DNA from: Halorussus litoreus
GTDB lineage: Archaea; Halobacteriota; Halobacteria; Halobacteriales; Haladaptataceae
Direction of reading: 5' to 3'
Assembly: GCF_003382685.1 (NCBI RefSeq)
Contig: NZ_KZ859505.1
Coordinates: 73,897 to 137,896, forward strand
Length of the DNA: 64,000 nucleotides
Below the pieces are notes generated by a model. The model searched no databases, had not been told where the DNA came from, and was given only the letters and a program-made list of their open reading frames with translations. Shown piece after piece: positions 35,531-43,388 of the stretch. Made by a program: the position numbers and the translations under genes. The stretch's first letter is position 1. Every line of letters starts with the position of its first letter.

Positions 35531-36583
35531 TCATAGGTTCCCCTGTCTGTGTTGTTGGTAGAGGTACGGCGCGATGACGGCGAGCGAGAGCGCGAACAGC
35601 AGGATGGCGATGGCCGAGGCGTAGGCCCACTCCTGCTTGTTGAACGCCTCGCGGACCATCTTGGTCGCGAGGATGTCCGCGCCACGCCGCGGGCGATACC
35701 CCCAGATGGCGTACAGGAAGTCGAACGCCTTGAGCGCGAACAGCACCAGCACGACCGACGCGCTCACCATCGCGGGCTTGAGTTGCGGGACGATGACCCG
35801 CCAGTACATCCGGAGCGTGCTCGCGCCGTCGACCCGCGCGGCCTCGTACTGGTCGTCGGGAATCGCGCGGAGCGCGGCGAGATACACGACCATCGTGTAG
35901 CCGCTGAACTGCCAGATGAGCGCGAACACCACCGACCCGAGCACGAGATCGGGATTCCCGAGCCAGCTGTAGGGCCCGAGGCCGACGACCCCGAGCAGCT
36001 GGTTCACGATGCCGAAGTTGAAGTTGTACATCCACATCCAGAACTGCGCGGTGACGATGAACGACAGGCTCATCGGCAGGAGGTAGATTGTCCGGAGCGT
36101 GCGCCCGAACCGGACCTCCCGGTCGAGCAGGATGGCGAGCACGAGGCCCACGACCAGACAGACCAGCGTGAACCCGACCAGCAGCGCGAACGTGTTCCGG
36201 GTGGCCGCCCACATCGCGGGGTCCGACAGCATCGCGCCGTAGTTGTCGAGGTCGAGCACGGAGTAGTCCGGCTCGCCGAATCCCTGGTAGTCGGTGAGCG
36301 AGATGGCGAAGTTCCAGCCGATGGCCGCGTACACGAAGAATCCCATCAGCAGGAACGGCGGCAGCCAGAACGGCGCAGACTGGACCGCATCGTGGTCGAG
36401 CAGCCGCCGGAACGCCGACCGCTCGACGACCCGCCGGTCGGTTCCGACGGCGCGCTCCTCGTCGGCTCCGACCTCCTGCCCGCCGTCGGTTTCGGTGACG
36501 CGGTCGCCAGTCCCGCGGCTCTCGCGAACCTCGCGGAGTCGGTCGCGCAGCCTCTCGACGGTCTTTGCCAGTTCGTCCCTCAT
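35531..36583 (-). CDS. Sugar ABC transporter permease, MalF type
   Basis: A 350-residue permease, longer at the N-terminus by about 75 charged residues (MRDELAKTVERLRDRLREVR...). Six hydrophobic segments follow from FLLMGFFVYAAIGW. The EAA loop is YEAARVDGASTLRMYWRVIV. It starts 37 nt after the solute-binding-protein stop and ends 25 nt before the MalG-type gene. The last residues (APYLYQQHRQGNL) are cytoplasmic. Confidence 0.9.
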   Translation of the reverse strand: MRDELAKTVERLRDRLREVRESRGTGDRVTETDGGQEVGADEERAVGTDRRVVERSAFRRLLDHDAVQSAPFWLPPFLLMGFFVYAAIGWNFAISLTDYQGFGEPDYSVLDLDNYGAMLSDPAMWAATRNTFALLVGFTLVCLVVGLVLAILLDREVRFGRTLRTIYLLPMSLSFIVTAQFWMWMYNFNFGIVNQLLGVVGLGPYSWLGNPDLVLGSVVFALIWQFSGYTMVVYLAALRAIPDDQYEAARVDGASTLRMYWRVIVPQLKPAMVSASVVLVLFALKAFDFLYAIWGYRPRRGADILATKMVREAFNKQEWAYASAIAILLFALSLAVIAPYLYQQHRQGNL

Positions 36584-36620
36584 GCGCGTGAAAGATGGTA
36601 GTGGAGGCCTGCGCTCGTCG

Positions 36621-37910
36621 CTACACGATCTCCATGAACCGTCGCGTGGCCGCGTCCACGTCGTACGGGTCGAGGAACGTGTCCGAGAGCGCGTCCTCGA
36701 GGTCCGACTGCACGTCCTGCGTGACCGCGAGGCCGTGCGCGATGGTCGGCGGTCGCTGGTCGACCGAGTTGAAGTCCTCGATGGTCTCGGTGAGGTACGG
36801 GCTGAACTCGTCGGTCGGCACCTCCCGCGTCGGGATCGACCCCTTGTACTGGTTGAACGCCACGTGGGCAGTTTCGGATCCCGCGAACCGGAGGAACGCC
36901 TTCGACTCCTCAGGACTCGGGTTGTCGAGCTGGTTGCCCGGGTAGATGAACGAGTCGAGGTGGAAGCCGTACATGTCCTCGGTGCCCGGGAACTGGATGC
37001 GACCCCAGTCCTCGCCGAAAGTCAGGTCCTCGTTCACGTACGCGCCCGCGACCCAGTTCCCCTGATGGATGAACGCGGCGTCGCCCGACATGATGCGCTG
37101 GTTGGCCTCCGTGAAGTCGATCTCCGCGGCGTCCTCGTTGAGGTACTCCGACAGCACGGTCTGGACGTTCTCGAAGGCCGCCCGCACCGCCGCCTCGTCG
37201 CCCTCGCCGTCGATGAAGTTCATGTAGGCGTCGAACCCCTGCGAGCCGAGCATGTTGACCGCCCAGAACTGGAGCACCACCCACGTCGCAAGCGAGTTGG
37301 CGTAGGGCACGGCGTCCGTCTCGCTGGCGACCGCGTCGAGCGCGTCGAGCCACGCGTCGAAGCTGTCGATGCTCTCGGGGTCGACCCCCGCCTCGTCGAG
37401 CACGGAGACGTTGTAGAACAGGTCGTTCATCCGGTGGGAGCCGATCGGGACGGCCGAGAAGCCGTCGTTGAATCGGCACGCCTCCACGACCTCGTCGGCG
37501 TGGGGCTCGACCAGCCCGGCCTCGTTCCACACGTCCTGTTCGATGTCCCCGAGCACGCCCTCGTACTGGACGAGGTTCGGCCCCGGCCACCCCGCGAACA
37601 CGCTCGGCGGGTCGCCGGCCCTGAGTCGCTGGGCGACCGCCTGATCGAGGTTGACGTTTCCGGTGCCGCCGATGGCCCGGAAGTCGGTGTCCATCTCCGG
37701 ATACTCGTTCTGGAACGCCTCTTCGAGGGCTGCGACCGCCTCGGCTCCGTCGCCGCCGGTCCAGCCGTGCATCAGCTCCATCGTGTTCGACCACTGCTGG
37801 TCCTGCTCGGCGTATCCCGTCAGCGCGGCCGCCCCGCCGCTCCCCAGCAGCGCCGCACATTTCGTAAACGTTCGTCTGTCGATGCTCTCCCGGTTACCCC
37901 CGTCCGTCAT
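36621..37910 (-). CDS. Sugar ABC transporter solute-binding protein
   Basis: A 429-residue extracellular family-1 binding protein, starting ATG 37910 (MTDGGNRES) with the Shine-Dalgarno-like ggggag 8 nt upstream; a longer start at 37937 is possible. The Tat signal is SIDRRTFTKCAALLGSGGAA. The usual haloarchaeal lipobox would be L-x-G-C, but here the site reads ALTGYAEQ: Tyr (TAC) sits where Cys (TGC) is expected. The mature part has the SBP-1 pattern, e.g. LMHGWTGGDGAEAVAALEEA, FIHQGNWVAGAYV and TRRFMEIV. First gene of the four-gene operon ending with the ATPase. Confidence 0.9.
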   Translation of the reverse strand: MTDGGNRESIDRRTFTKCAALLGSGGAAALTGYAEQDQQWSNTMELMHGWTGGDGAEAVAALEEAFQNEYPEMDTDFRAIGGTGNVNLDQAVAQRLRAGDPPSVFAGWPGPNLVQYEGVLGDIEQDVWNEAGLVEPHADEVVEACRFNDGFSAVPIGSHRMNDLFYNVSVLDEAGVDPESIDSFDAWLDALDAVASETDAVPYANSLATWVVLQFWAVNMLGSQGFDAYMNFIDGEGDEAAVRAAFENVQTVLSEYLNEDAAEIDFTEANQRIMSGDAAFIHQGNWVAGAYVNEDLTFGEDWGRIQFPGTEDMYGFHLDSFIYPGNQLDNPSPEESKAFLRFAGSETAHVAFNQYKGSIPTREVPTDEFSPYLTETIEDFNSVDQRPPTIAHGLAVTQDVQSDLEDALSDTFLDPYDVDAATRRFMEIV

Positions 37911-38185
37911 CTGATTTCTCCCCCGCTGTACACTCATCGAGGTGGTACTTAACGTTTTTCTAGGATGAACCCGAATCGGGGCGGTTGCGTCCGTCTCTCC
38001 TGGCACGACGCGCGACCGAGAGAATCACTATCAAACCGTTCGAGCCTCGCCGACTCACTGAGTCGACGCCCGCCGAACGCCGTCACCGGGTGGCCACCGC
38101 ACTGGCGAGTGCCTAACTGAGTCCCGGGGACTGTCCAGCCGGTTCCGGAGGGTTTTACGCCCGGCGGTGACCTACCCCCGAGCGT

Positions 38186-39601
38186 ATGAGCGACGACGAG
38201 GACTACCGCGTCGAGCAGGACAGTCTCGGAGAGATGCAGGTACCGGCCGACGCCTACTGGGGAGCACAGACCCAGCGCGCGCTCGGGAACTTCCCGATCT
38301 CGGGCATCACGTTCGGGCGACGGTTCGTACGCGCGCTCGGGGTCGTCAAGAAGGCCGCCGCGCAGGCCAACCGCGACCTCGAACTCGTCCCCGAGGAGAA
38401 GGCCGACGCCATCGTCGCGGCCGCCGACGAGGTCATCGACGGCGAGCACGACGACCAGTTCCCGGTCGACGTGTTCCAGACCGGGTCGGGCACCTCCACG
38501 AACATGAACGCAAACGAGGTCATCGCCAACCGCGCGACCGAGATCTACGGCGGGGAGATCGGCAGCCGGGAGATCCACCCCAACGACCACGTCAACTTCG
38601 GCCAGTCGAGCAACGACGTGATCCCGACCGCGATGCACGTCGCGAGCCTCGAAGCGGTCGAGAAGGACCTCCTGCCCGCGCTCGACACGCTTCGGGAGGC
38701 GCTCGACGCCAAGGCCGAGGAGTTCGACGGCGTGGTCAAGACCGGCCGCACTCACCTCCAGGACGCCACGCCGGTCCGACTCGGTCAGGAGTTCGGCGGC
38801 TACCGCACGCAGGTCCAGAAAGGTCTCGCGCGCGTGGACAACGTCCGGGACCACCTCGCGGAACTCGCGCTCGGCGGTACCGCCGTCGGGACCGGCCTGA
38901 ACACCCATCCGGAGTTCCCCGGCCGGGCGGCGGAGTACATCACCAAGGAAACGGGGGTCCAGTTCCGCGAGGCCGACGACCACTTCGAGGCACAGGCCGC
39001 CCACGACGCGATGTCGGAGGCCCATGGCGCGCTCCGCACCGTCGCAGGTTCGCTCAACAAGATCGCCAACGACCTGCGCCTGCTCGCCTCCGGCCCGCGG
39101 AACGGCCTCGGCGAGATCGAGCAGCCCGAGAACCAGCCCGGGAGCTCCATCATGCCGGGCAAGATCAACCCGGTCGTCGCGGAGGCCGTGAATCAGGTCC
39201 ACAAGCAGGTCGTCGGCAACGACGCCGCCGTGAGCGCCGGTGCTGCGGAAGGCCAGATCGACCTCAACCTCTACAAACCCGTCCTCGCGCACAACTTCCT
39301 CCAGTCGTCGGAACTGCTCGCCAACTCCGCCGAAGTGTTCGCCGAGAAGTTCGTCGCCAAACTGGAGGCCAACGAGGCCCACTGCGAGTCGCAGGTCGAG
39401 CAGAGCATGGCGCTCGCCACAGCGCTCAACCCCCACATCGGCTACGACAAGGCCAGCAAAGCCGCCAAGACCGCGCTGAAGGAGGGCAAGACGGTCAAGC
39501 AGGTCGTCGTCGAGAAGGGCTACCTGAGCGAGTCCGAGGCCGAGAAGGTCATCGACCCCGAGGCGATGACCCACCGCGGGATTCTGGGGAGCGACGACTG
39601 A
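38186..39601 (+). CDS. fumC: Class II fumarate hydratase
   Basis: A 471-residue enzyme that interconverts fumarate and malate in the TCA cycle. Family signature GSSIMPGKINPVVAEAVNQV is near residue 320. Other conserved pieces: SGTSTNMNANEV, GQSSNDVIPTAMH and KTGRTHLQDATPVRLGQEF. The closest alternative family, aspartate ammonia-lyase, shares the signature, but TGSGTSTNMNANEV fits fumarase better. The T-rich tract ctcttttttc (39631-39640) after the stop is a likely terminator. The upstream gene is the divergent ABC operon. Confidence 0.93.
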   Translation: MSDDEDYRVEQDSLGEMQVPADAYWGAQTQRALGNFPISGITFGRRFVRALGVVKKAAAQANRDLELVPEEKADAIVAAADEVIDGEHDDQFPVDVFQTGSGTSTNMNANEVIANRATEIYGGEIGSREIHPNDHVNFGQSSNDVIPTAMHVASLEAVEKDLLPALDTLREALDAKAEEFDGVVKTGRTHLQDATPVRLGQEFGGYRTQVQKGLARVDNVRDHLAELALGGTAVGTGLNTHPEFPGRAAEYITKETGVQFREADDHFEAQAAHDAMSEAHGALRTVAGSLNKIANDLRLLASGPRNGLGEIEQPENQPGSSIMPGKINPVVAEAVNQVHKQVVGNDAAVSAGAAEGQIDLNLYKPVLAHNFLQSSELLANSAEVFAEKFVAKLEANEAHCESQVEQSMALATALNPHIGYDKASKAAKTALKEGKTVKQVVVEKGYLSESEAEKVIDPEAMTHRGILGSDD

Positions 39602-39630
39602 GAACCCGCGACTGCGCCCTGTTCTCGACA

Positions 39631-39640
39631 CTCTTTTTTC
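39631..39640 (+). terminator. T-rich terminator after fumC
   Basis: Six T residues in ctcttttttc 30 nt past the fumC stop match the U-tract terminators common in haloarchaea. It could also serve as part of the promoter of the next gene, since the ATG at 39697 is about 60 nt on. Confidence 0.45.
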
Positions 39641-39696
39641 CCGATTCCGAGACGCCCGCCACTCGTTTCACCGATGGGACCGTACTTCTCGGAGAG

Positions 39697-40116
39697 ATGT
39701 CCGACAGCCAGTCAGCCAGCGTCGAGATGACGAAGGGCGAGGCCCGGGTGGTCATCGCCGCGCTCGCCGACGAGGAGATGACCGCCATCGGCGAGCGAGC
39801 GACCCGTCTCCAGAACGTGCAGGACCACCTCGCGGCCGAGTTCGAGTTCGATCAGTATCGCGAGAGCGACCGGACGGAGTTGGCCGGCAGCGACGACTCG
39901 GGCTGGTTCACCGAGGAATGGCTCGACGACGGCCGCTTCGACACTGACGACACCGAGCGCGTCGAACTCGCCCGCGCGGAGGCCGACGCCGTGACCGACG
40001 CGCTCGCCGCCTTCGAACTCGACGAGACCCACGGGAACGCCGGGACGGCCGAGAACGTTCGCGAGCGCGTCCTCGACGCGTTCGGTGGCGACCTCGTCGG
40101 CGCTGGCGACGACTGA
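39697..40116 (+). CDS. Conserved haloarchaeal hypothetical protein
   Basis: A 139-residue acidic, helix-rich protein (MSDSQSASVEMTKGEARVVI, then VALADEE..RATRLQNVQDHL and LDDGRFDTDDTERVELARAE). A large overlapping frame reaches back to 38167 through fumC but its codon use changes at 39697, so ATG 39697 is the true start. No catalytic or metal motif. Two similar helical blocks (residues 8-45 and 80-110) may be an internal repeat. The product is unknown. Confidence 0.65.
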   Translation: MSDSQSASVEMTKGEARVVIAALADEEMTAIGERATRLQNVQDHLAAEFEFDQYRESDRTELAGSDDSGWFTEEWLDDGRFDTDDTERVELARAEADAVTDALAAFELDETHGNAGTAENVRERVLDAFGGDLVGAGDD

Positions 40117-40143
40117 GTTGTCGGTTCCGAGCTCTCAAACCGA

Positions 40144-41013
40144 CTACCGATTCCGGCTTCCTTCGAGATAGAGGTGCGCGAGCGCGAGACCGAAGAAGGG
40201 GAGCACGACCGCGCCGGTGACCGCGCTCGCGAGCGTCGACGCCACGTCGTACTCGCCGCCGAACAGTCCCGACACGACCGCCGAGGCGACGCTCGCGACG
40301 AGGTACACCACGCCCACCGCGAACACCTTCCGGACGATGCCCGTCGCGGCACCCCACCCGGCTCGCGAACTGGCGAGCGGGCCGGCGTCGTCGACCACGC
40401 ACGCCGGGAACGCGAGCAGCAGTCGGAGGAGCGCGTAGGCCGCGAGGACGAGCGCGAGCAGGGAGAGAACCGCGAGCAGGCCGTCGTCGACGCCCGGAAG
40501 CGCCTCCCATTCGAGCAGATATCCCGGGAGGAAGCCCAGTCCCGCGACGACCGCCAGCACGACGCCCGTCGCGGCCAGCGCGGGCAGTCGGCGGGCCGCC
40601 GCTCGGACGCGGGTCGACAGGGACCGGGTGCGGTAGGCCACCGCGTCGGCCGCGGTCAGGTACACCGCGCCCGCGACGACCGCCACGGCGACCAGTTGGA
40701 CGAGATAGGCCGGCCAGACCCAGAGCGCCACGTCGAGGTCTGCGGACGGCGAGGGTCGCGTGACCCCCACCGCGGCCGCGACCGACGGGAGATTGGCCGC
40801 GAGCGCGAGGCCGACCAGCGACGGTCGGTCGCGCAGCGTGGCCCACGACCACCGGAGCGTGTCGGCCACGGTGAGTCGCCGGACGTGGACGTTTCCGGAC
40901 GACTTCTCGTGGTCTTCTCGGTCGTGGTCTTCCCGGCCGTGGTCACCCGGGCCGGGGTCGGACGCGTTGCTGTCGGTCGCGTCCCGACGGCTGCGATCCG
41001 AATCGACGCCCAT
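40144..41013 (-). CDS. Polytopic membrane protein (DUF7847-like)
   Basis: A 289-residue protein, start ATG 41013 (MGVDSDRSRRDATDSNASDP); a longer start at 41040 overlaps a TATA-like aaatttatg. The charged N-terminus (35 residues with GDHGREDHDREDHE) leads to about six membrane segments (VGLALAANLPSVAAAVGV; VWPAYLVQLVAVAVVAGAVY; LAATGVVLAVVAGLGFLPG; LLAVLSLLALVLAAYALLRL; VFAVGVVYLVASVASAVVSG; LASAVTGAVVLPFFGLALAH). The pattern is typical of halophile proteins called DUF7847 (memory). Function unknown. Confidence 0.7.
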   Translation of the reverse strand: MGVDSDRSRRDATDSNASDPGPGDHGREDHDREDHEKSSGNVHVRRLTVADTLRWSWATLRDRPSLVGLALAANLPSVAAAVGVTRPSPSADLDVALWVWPAYLVQLVAVAVVAGAVYLTAADAVAYRTRSLSTRVRAAARRLPALAATGVVLAVVAGLGFLPGYLLEWEALPGVDDGLLAVLSLLALVLAAYALLRLLLAFPACVVDDAGPLASSRAGWGAATGIVRKVFAVGVVYLVASVASAVVSGLFGGEYDVASTLASAVTGAVVLPFFGLALAHLYLEGSRNR

Positions 41014-41078
41014 GCCACGGGTTTCACGAACGCTCGCCATAAATTTCCGGGACTGCGAAAGCCCATCCCGTTCCGCGT

Positions 41079-41124
41079 GGGTGAGGCCGCGGTCGCGCTC
41101 GTGAGCGCGACCGCGGCCTCACCC
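41079..41124. repeat. 46-nt near-perfect hairpin upstream of the DUF7847-like gene
   Basis: gggtgaggccgcggtcgcgctc (41079-41100) is an exact complement of 41103-41124 with only gt as spacer. It lies about 65 nt upstream of the minus-strand start at 41013 and far upstream of the plus-strand start at 41356. The 342-nt divergent region contains no ORF. Confidence 0.93.
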
Positions 41125-41274
41125 ATCGCGGTGGCGTTTCGGATCACTCGACACCAAATCGTCTCTTGGTCGCCGCGTAACAGCGTTTTTGCACCAGTTT
41201 GTTCAACCGCAGAGTGGGTCTCGCGGTGAGCGTGCAGCGAGACTGCGCGCCGAGCGCGAATGACAGCACCGCGG

Positions 41275-41318
41275 GTCTCGGATTGCGCGACCGAATTCTC
41301 GGCCGCGCAATCCGAGAC
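41275..41318. repeat. 15-bp inverted repeat upstream of the bPH2 operon
   Basis: gtctcggattgcgcg (41275-41289) and its exact complement (41304-41318) flank a 14-nt spacer. It lies 38 nt before the start at 41356, close to where a TATA-box would be, so it could be an operator or transcript hairpin. An extra 7-bp pair gtctcgc/gcgagac surrounds 41225-41252. Confidence 0.8.
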
Positions 41319-41355
41319 GGGGAGACTTATCGGACGCGAGGTACATTGTTGGAGC

Positions 41356-41820
41356 ATGGAGACGCTGAACCCCCGCGTGCGACTCGCCTGGGCCATCGGC
41401 GCGGTCGTGACCGCGGCGTTTCTCGGGGTCGGTGCGGCGGCTACCGACCGATTCGTGCTCGGCGTCGGCCTCTGGATCGCCGTGACCGTGGCGGGTCTCG
41501 CGCTCGCGCTCGGACTCGTCTTCGTCGTGCTCAGATACCGCGTCTGGCGCTTCGCGGTGCGCGACGACGACCTCTACCTCGAACGCGGCGTACTGACCCG
41601 GGTGAACACCGTCGTGCCGTACGTCCGCGTCCAGCACGTCGACACCCAGCGCGGGCCGGTCGAGCGCGCGCTCGGGCTGTCGAGCGTCGTGGTGTACACC
41701 GCCGGCTCGCGCGGTGCCGACGTGACCGTCCCCGGACTCACCCCCGAGCGCGCCGACGACCTCCAGGAACAGCTCCGGCGGCTCGCCATCGAGAGCGAGC
41801 GCGAGATCGACGCCGTATGA
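41356..41820 (+). CDS. bPH2 (YdbS-like) membrane protein
   Basis: A 154-residue protein: two hydrophobic helices (LAWAIGAVVTAAFLGVGAAA; LGVGLWIAVTVAGLALALGL) followed by a bacterial PH-like domain 2 (RVWRFAVRDDDLYLERGVLT, RVQHVDTQRGPVERALGLSS, SRGADVTVPGLTPERADDLQ). Its GGAG-like sequence is 5 nt before ATG 41356. Its stop overlaps the start of the next gene (ATGA), the usual ydbS-ydbT pairing. The bPH2 domain is found in haloarchaea and bacteria; its function is unknown but it may contact membrane lipids or proteins. Confidence 0.88.
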   Translation: METLNPRVRLAWAIGAVVTAAFLGVGAAATDRFVLGVGLWIAVTVAGLALALGLVFVVLRYRVWRFAVRDDDLYLERGVLTRVNTVVPYVRVQHVDTQRGPVERALGLSSVVVYTAGSRGADVTVPGLTPERADDLQEQLRRLAIESEREIDAV

Positions 41821-43352
41821 AGCTCCACCCCGTTTCGATCCCGTACCGCGGGCTCTCCCGCGGCGCGAGCGTCGGGTTCATGCTGTTTTTCGTCTCGCAG
41901 TCGCTCGCGGGGACCGACGCGATTCCGTTCGCGCTGGTCGGCCCGACCGCGGTCGCGATAGCCGTCCTCGGCGTCGCTGCCGTCGTGGCGTGGGAGGTCG
42001 CCTACTACCGGCGGTTCGAGTACCAGCTTGGCGACGACGGGCTCGAACTCGCCTCGGGGGTGCTCTCGCGGCGAAACCGTGAGATACCGCTGCGGCGCAT
42101 CCAGAACGTGGACATCTCGCGCAACGTCGTCCAGCGCGCGCTCGGCATCGCCGCGGTCGACGTCGAGACCGCGGGCGGCGGCACCACCGAGGCCAGCCTC
42201 CGGTTCGTAGGCTACGACGAGGCCAAGCGCCTCCAGCGCGAGATCCAGCGCCTGAAACGCGGCGCGGGGGGTTCCGCCGCGGAAGGCGAAGACGGCGAGA
42301 TGACTGCCTCGGACGAGGGCGCAGCCGCCGAGGAGGAGCTGTTCGCGCTGGCGACCGAAGAACTGCTCCTGCTGAGTGCGCTGTCGTTCGACTTCCGGTA
42401 CCTCTCGCTGCTGGCGTTCGGCCCCGCGGCGGTTCCGTTCGTCCCGGGGTTCGCGGAACTCGCGTTCGTCGGCGGCGTGATGCTGGTGGCCGTCCTGCTG
42501 GTGGGTCTCTGGGCCATCAGTTCGGCGATGACGTTCGCGCGCTACTACGGCTTCCGGCTGACGCGGGTGGACGACGAGTTGCGGTACGAGCGCGGCCTGC
42601 TCCAGCGCTACGACGGCTCCATCCCGCTGGCGAAGGTCCAGACCGTCACGCTCACCGAGAACGTCCTGATGCGTCGCGTGGGCTACGCCACCCTCGCGGT
42701 CGAGACCGCGGGCTACGCGCCCGGACAGACCCCGAGCGGCGGGTCGGAGGCCGCGGTGCCGCTCGCGACCCGCGAGCGGGTACTCGGACTCGCACGGGAG
42801 ATAGAGGCGTTCGACCTCCCCACGTTCGAGCGGCCGCCCGAGCGCGCTCGGACGCGCTACGCGGTCAGGTACGGGCTCGTGTTGGCCGGTCTCGCTGGCG
42901 GACTATTCAGCGTTCGGGAACTGGTCGGGTTTCCCGGACCGGACTTCCTCGCGTTCGCGCCTTTCGCACCCCTCGCACTGCTCACGCTCGCACCGGTGGC
43001 TGCCCACCTCAAGTGGCGCAACCGGGGCTACGCGGTCGGCGAGGACCACGCCGTCACGCGGAACGGCTTCTGGGACCGGACAATCAAGGTGGTTCCGCTC
43101 TACCGAGTCCAGACCGTCATCGAGACGCGGACGCCGTTTCAGCGACGCCGACGCTGGCGGCTGGCGAACGTCGTGATAGATACGGCGAGTTCGGCCGGCA
43201 GCGCGGCGCTCGCGGCGGATTTGGACCGCGAGACGGCCGCGGAGCTTCGGGAGTTGGTCGGCGAGAAACTACAGGCGAGTCTGGCCGAGCGCCGATCAGA
43301 GGGGACCGATTCGAGTCCCGACGGGACCCAAGGAAACGCTCGCCGAGACTGA
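41817..43352 (+). CDS. bPH2 (YdbT-like) membrane protein with three PH-like domains
   Basis: A 511-residue membrane protein. Three copies of the bPH2 domain are recognisable: YQLGDDGLELASGVLSRRNR / RRIQNVDISRNVVQRALGIA; FRLTRVDDELRYERGLLQRY / KVQTVTLTENVLMRRVGYAT; and YAVGEDHAVTRNGFWDRTIK / RVQTVIETRTPFQRRRRWRL. Hydrophobic pairs lie between them. An acidic loop (EGEDGEMTASDEGAAAEEEL) sits between domains 1 and 2. Translation is coupled to the YdbS-like gene. Function unknown. Confidence 0.88.
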   Translation: MKLHPVSIPYRGLSRGASVGFMLFFVSQSLAGTDAIPFALVGPTAVAIAVLGVAAVVAWEVAYYRRFEYQLGDDGLELASGVLSRRNREIPLRRIQNVDISRNVVQRALGIAAVDVETAGGGTTEASLRFVGYDEAKRLQREIQRLKRGAGGSAAEGEDGEMTASDEGAAAEEELFALATEELLLLSALSFDFRYLSLLAFGPAAVPFVPGFAELAFVGGVMLVAVLLVGLWAISSAMTFARYYGFRLTRVDDELRYERGLLQRYDGSIPLAKVQTVTLTENVLMRRVGYATLAVETAGYAPGQTPSGGSEAAVPLATRERVLGLAREIEAFDLPTFERPPERARTRYAVRYGLVLAGLAGGLFSVRELVGFPGPDFLAFAPFAPLALLTLAPVAAHLKWRNRGYAVGEDHAVTRNGFWDRTIKVVPLYRVQTVIETRTPFQRRRRWRLANVVIDTASSAGSAALAADLDRETAAELRELVGEKLQASLAERRSEGTDSSPDGTQGNARRD

Positions 43353-43388
43353 ACGGTTTTTTACTCCTCGCGCTCGGAGTGGCGGGTA

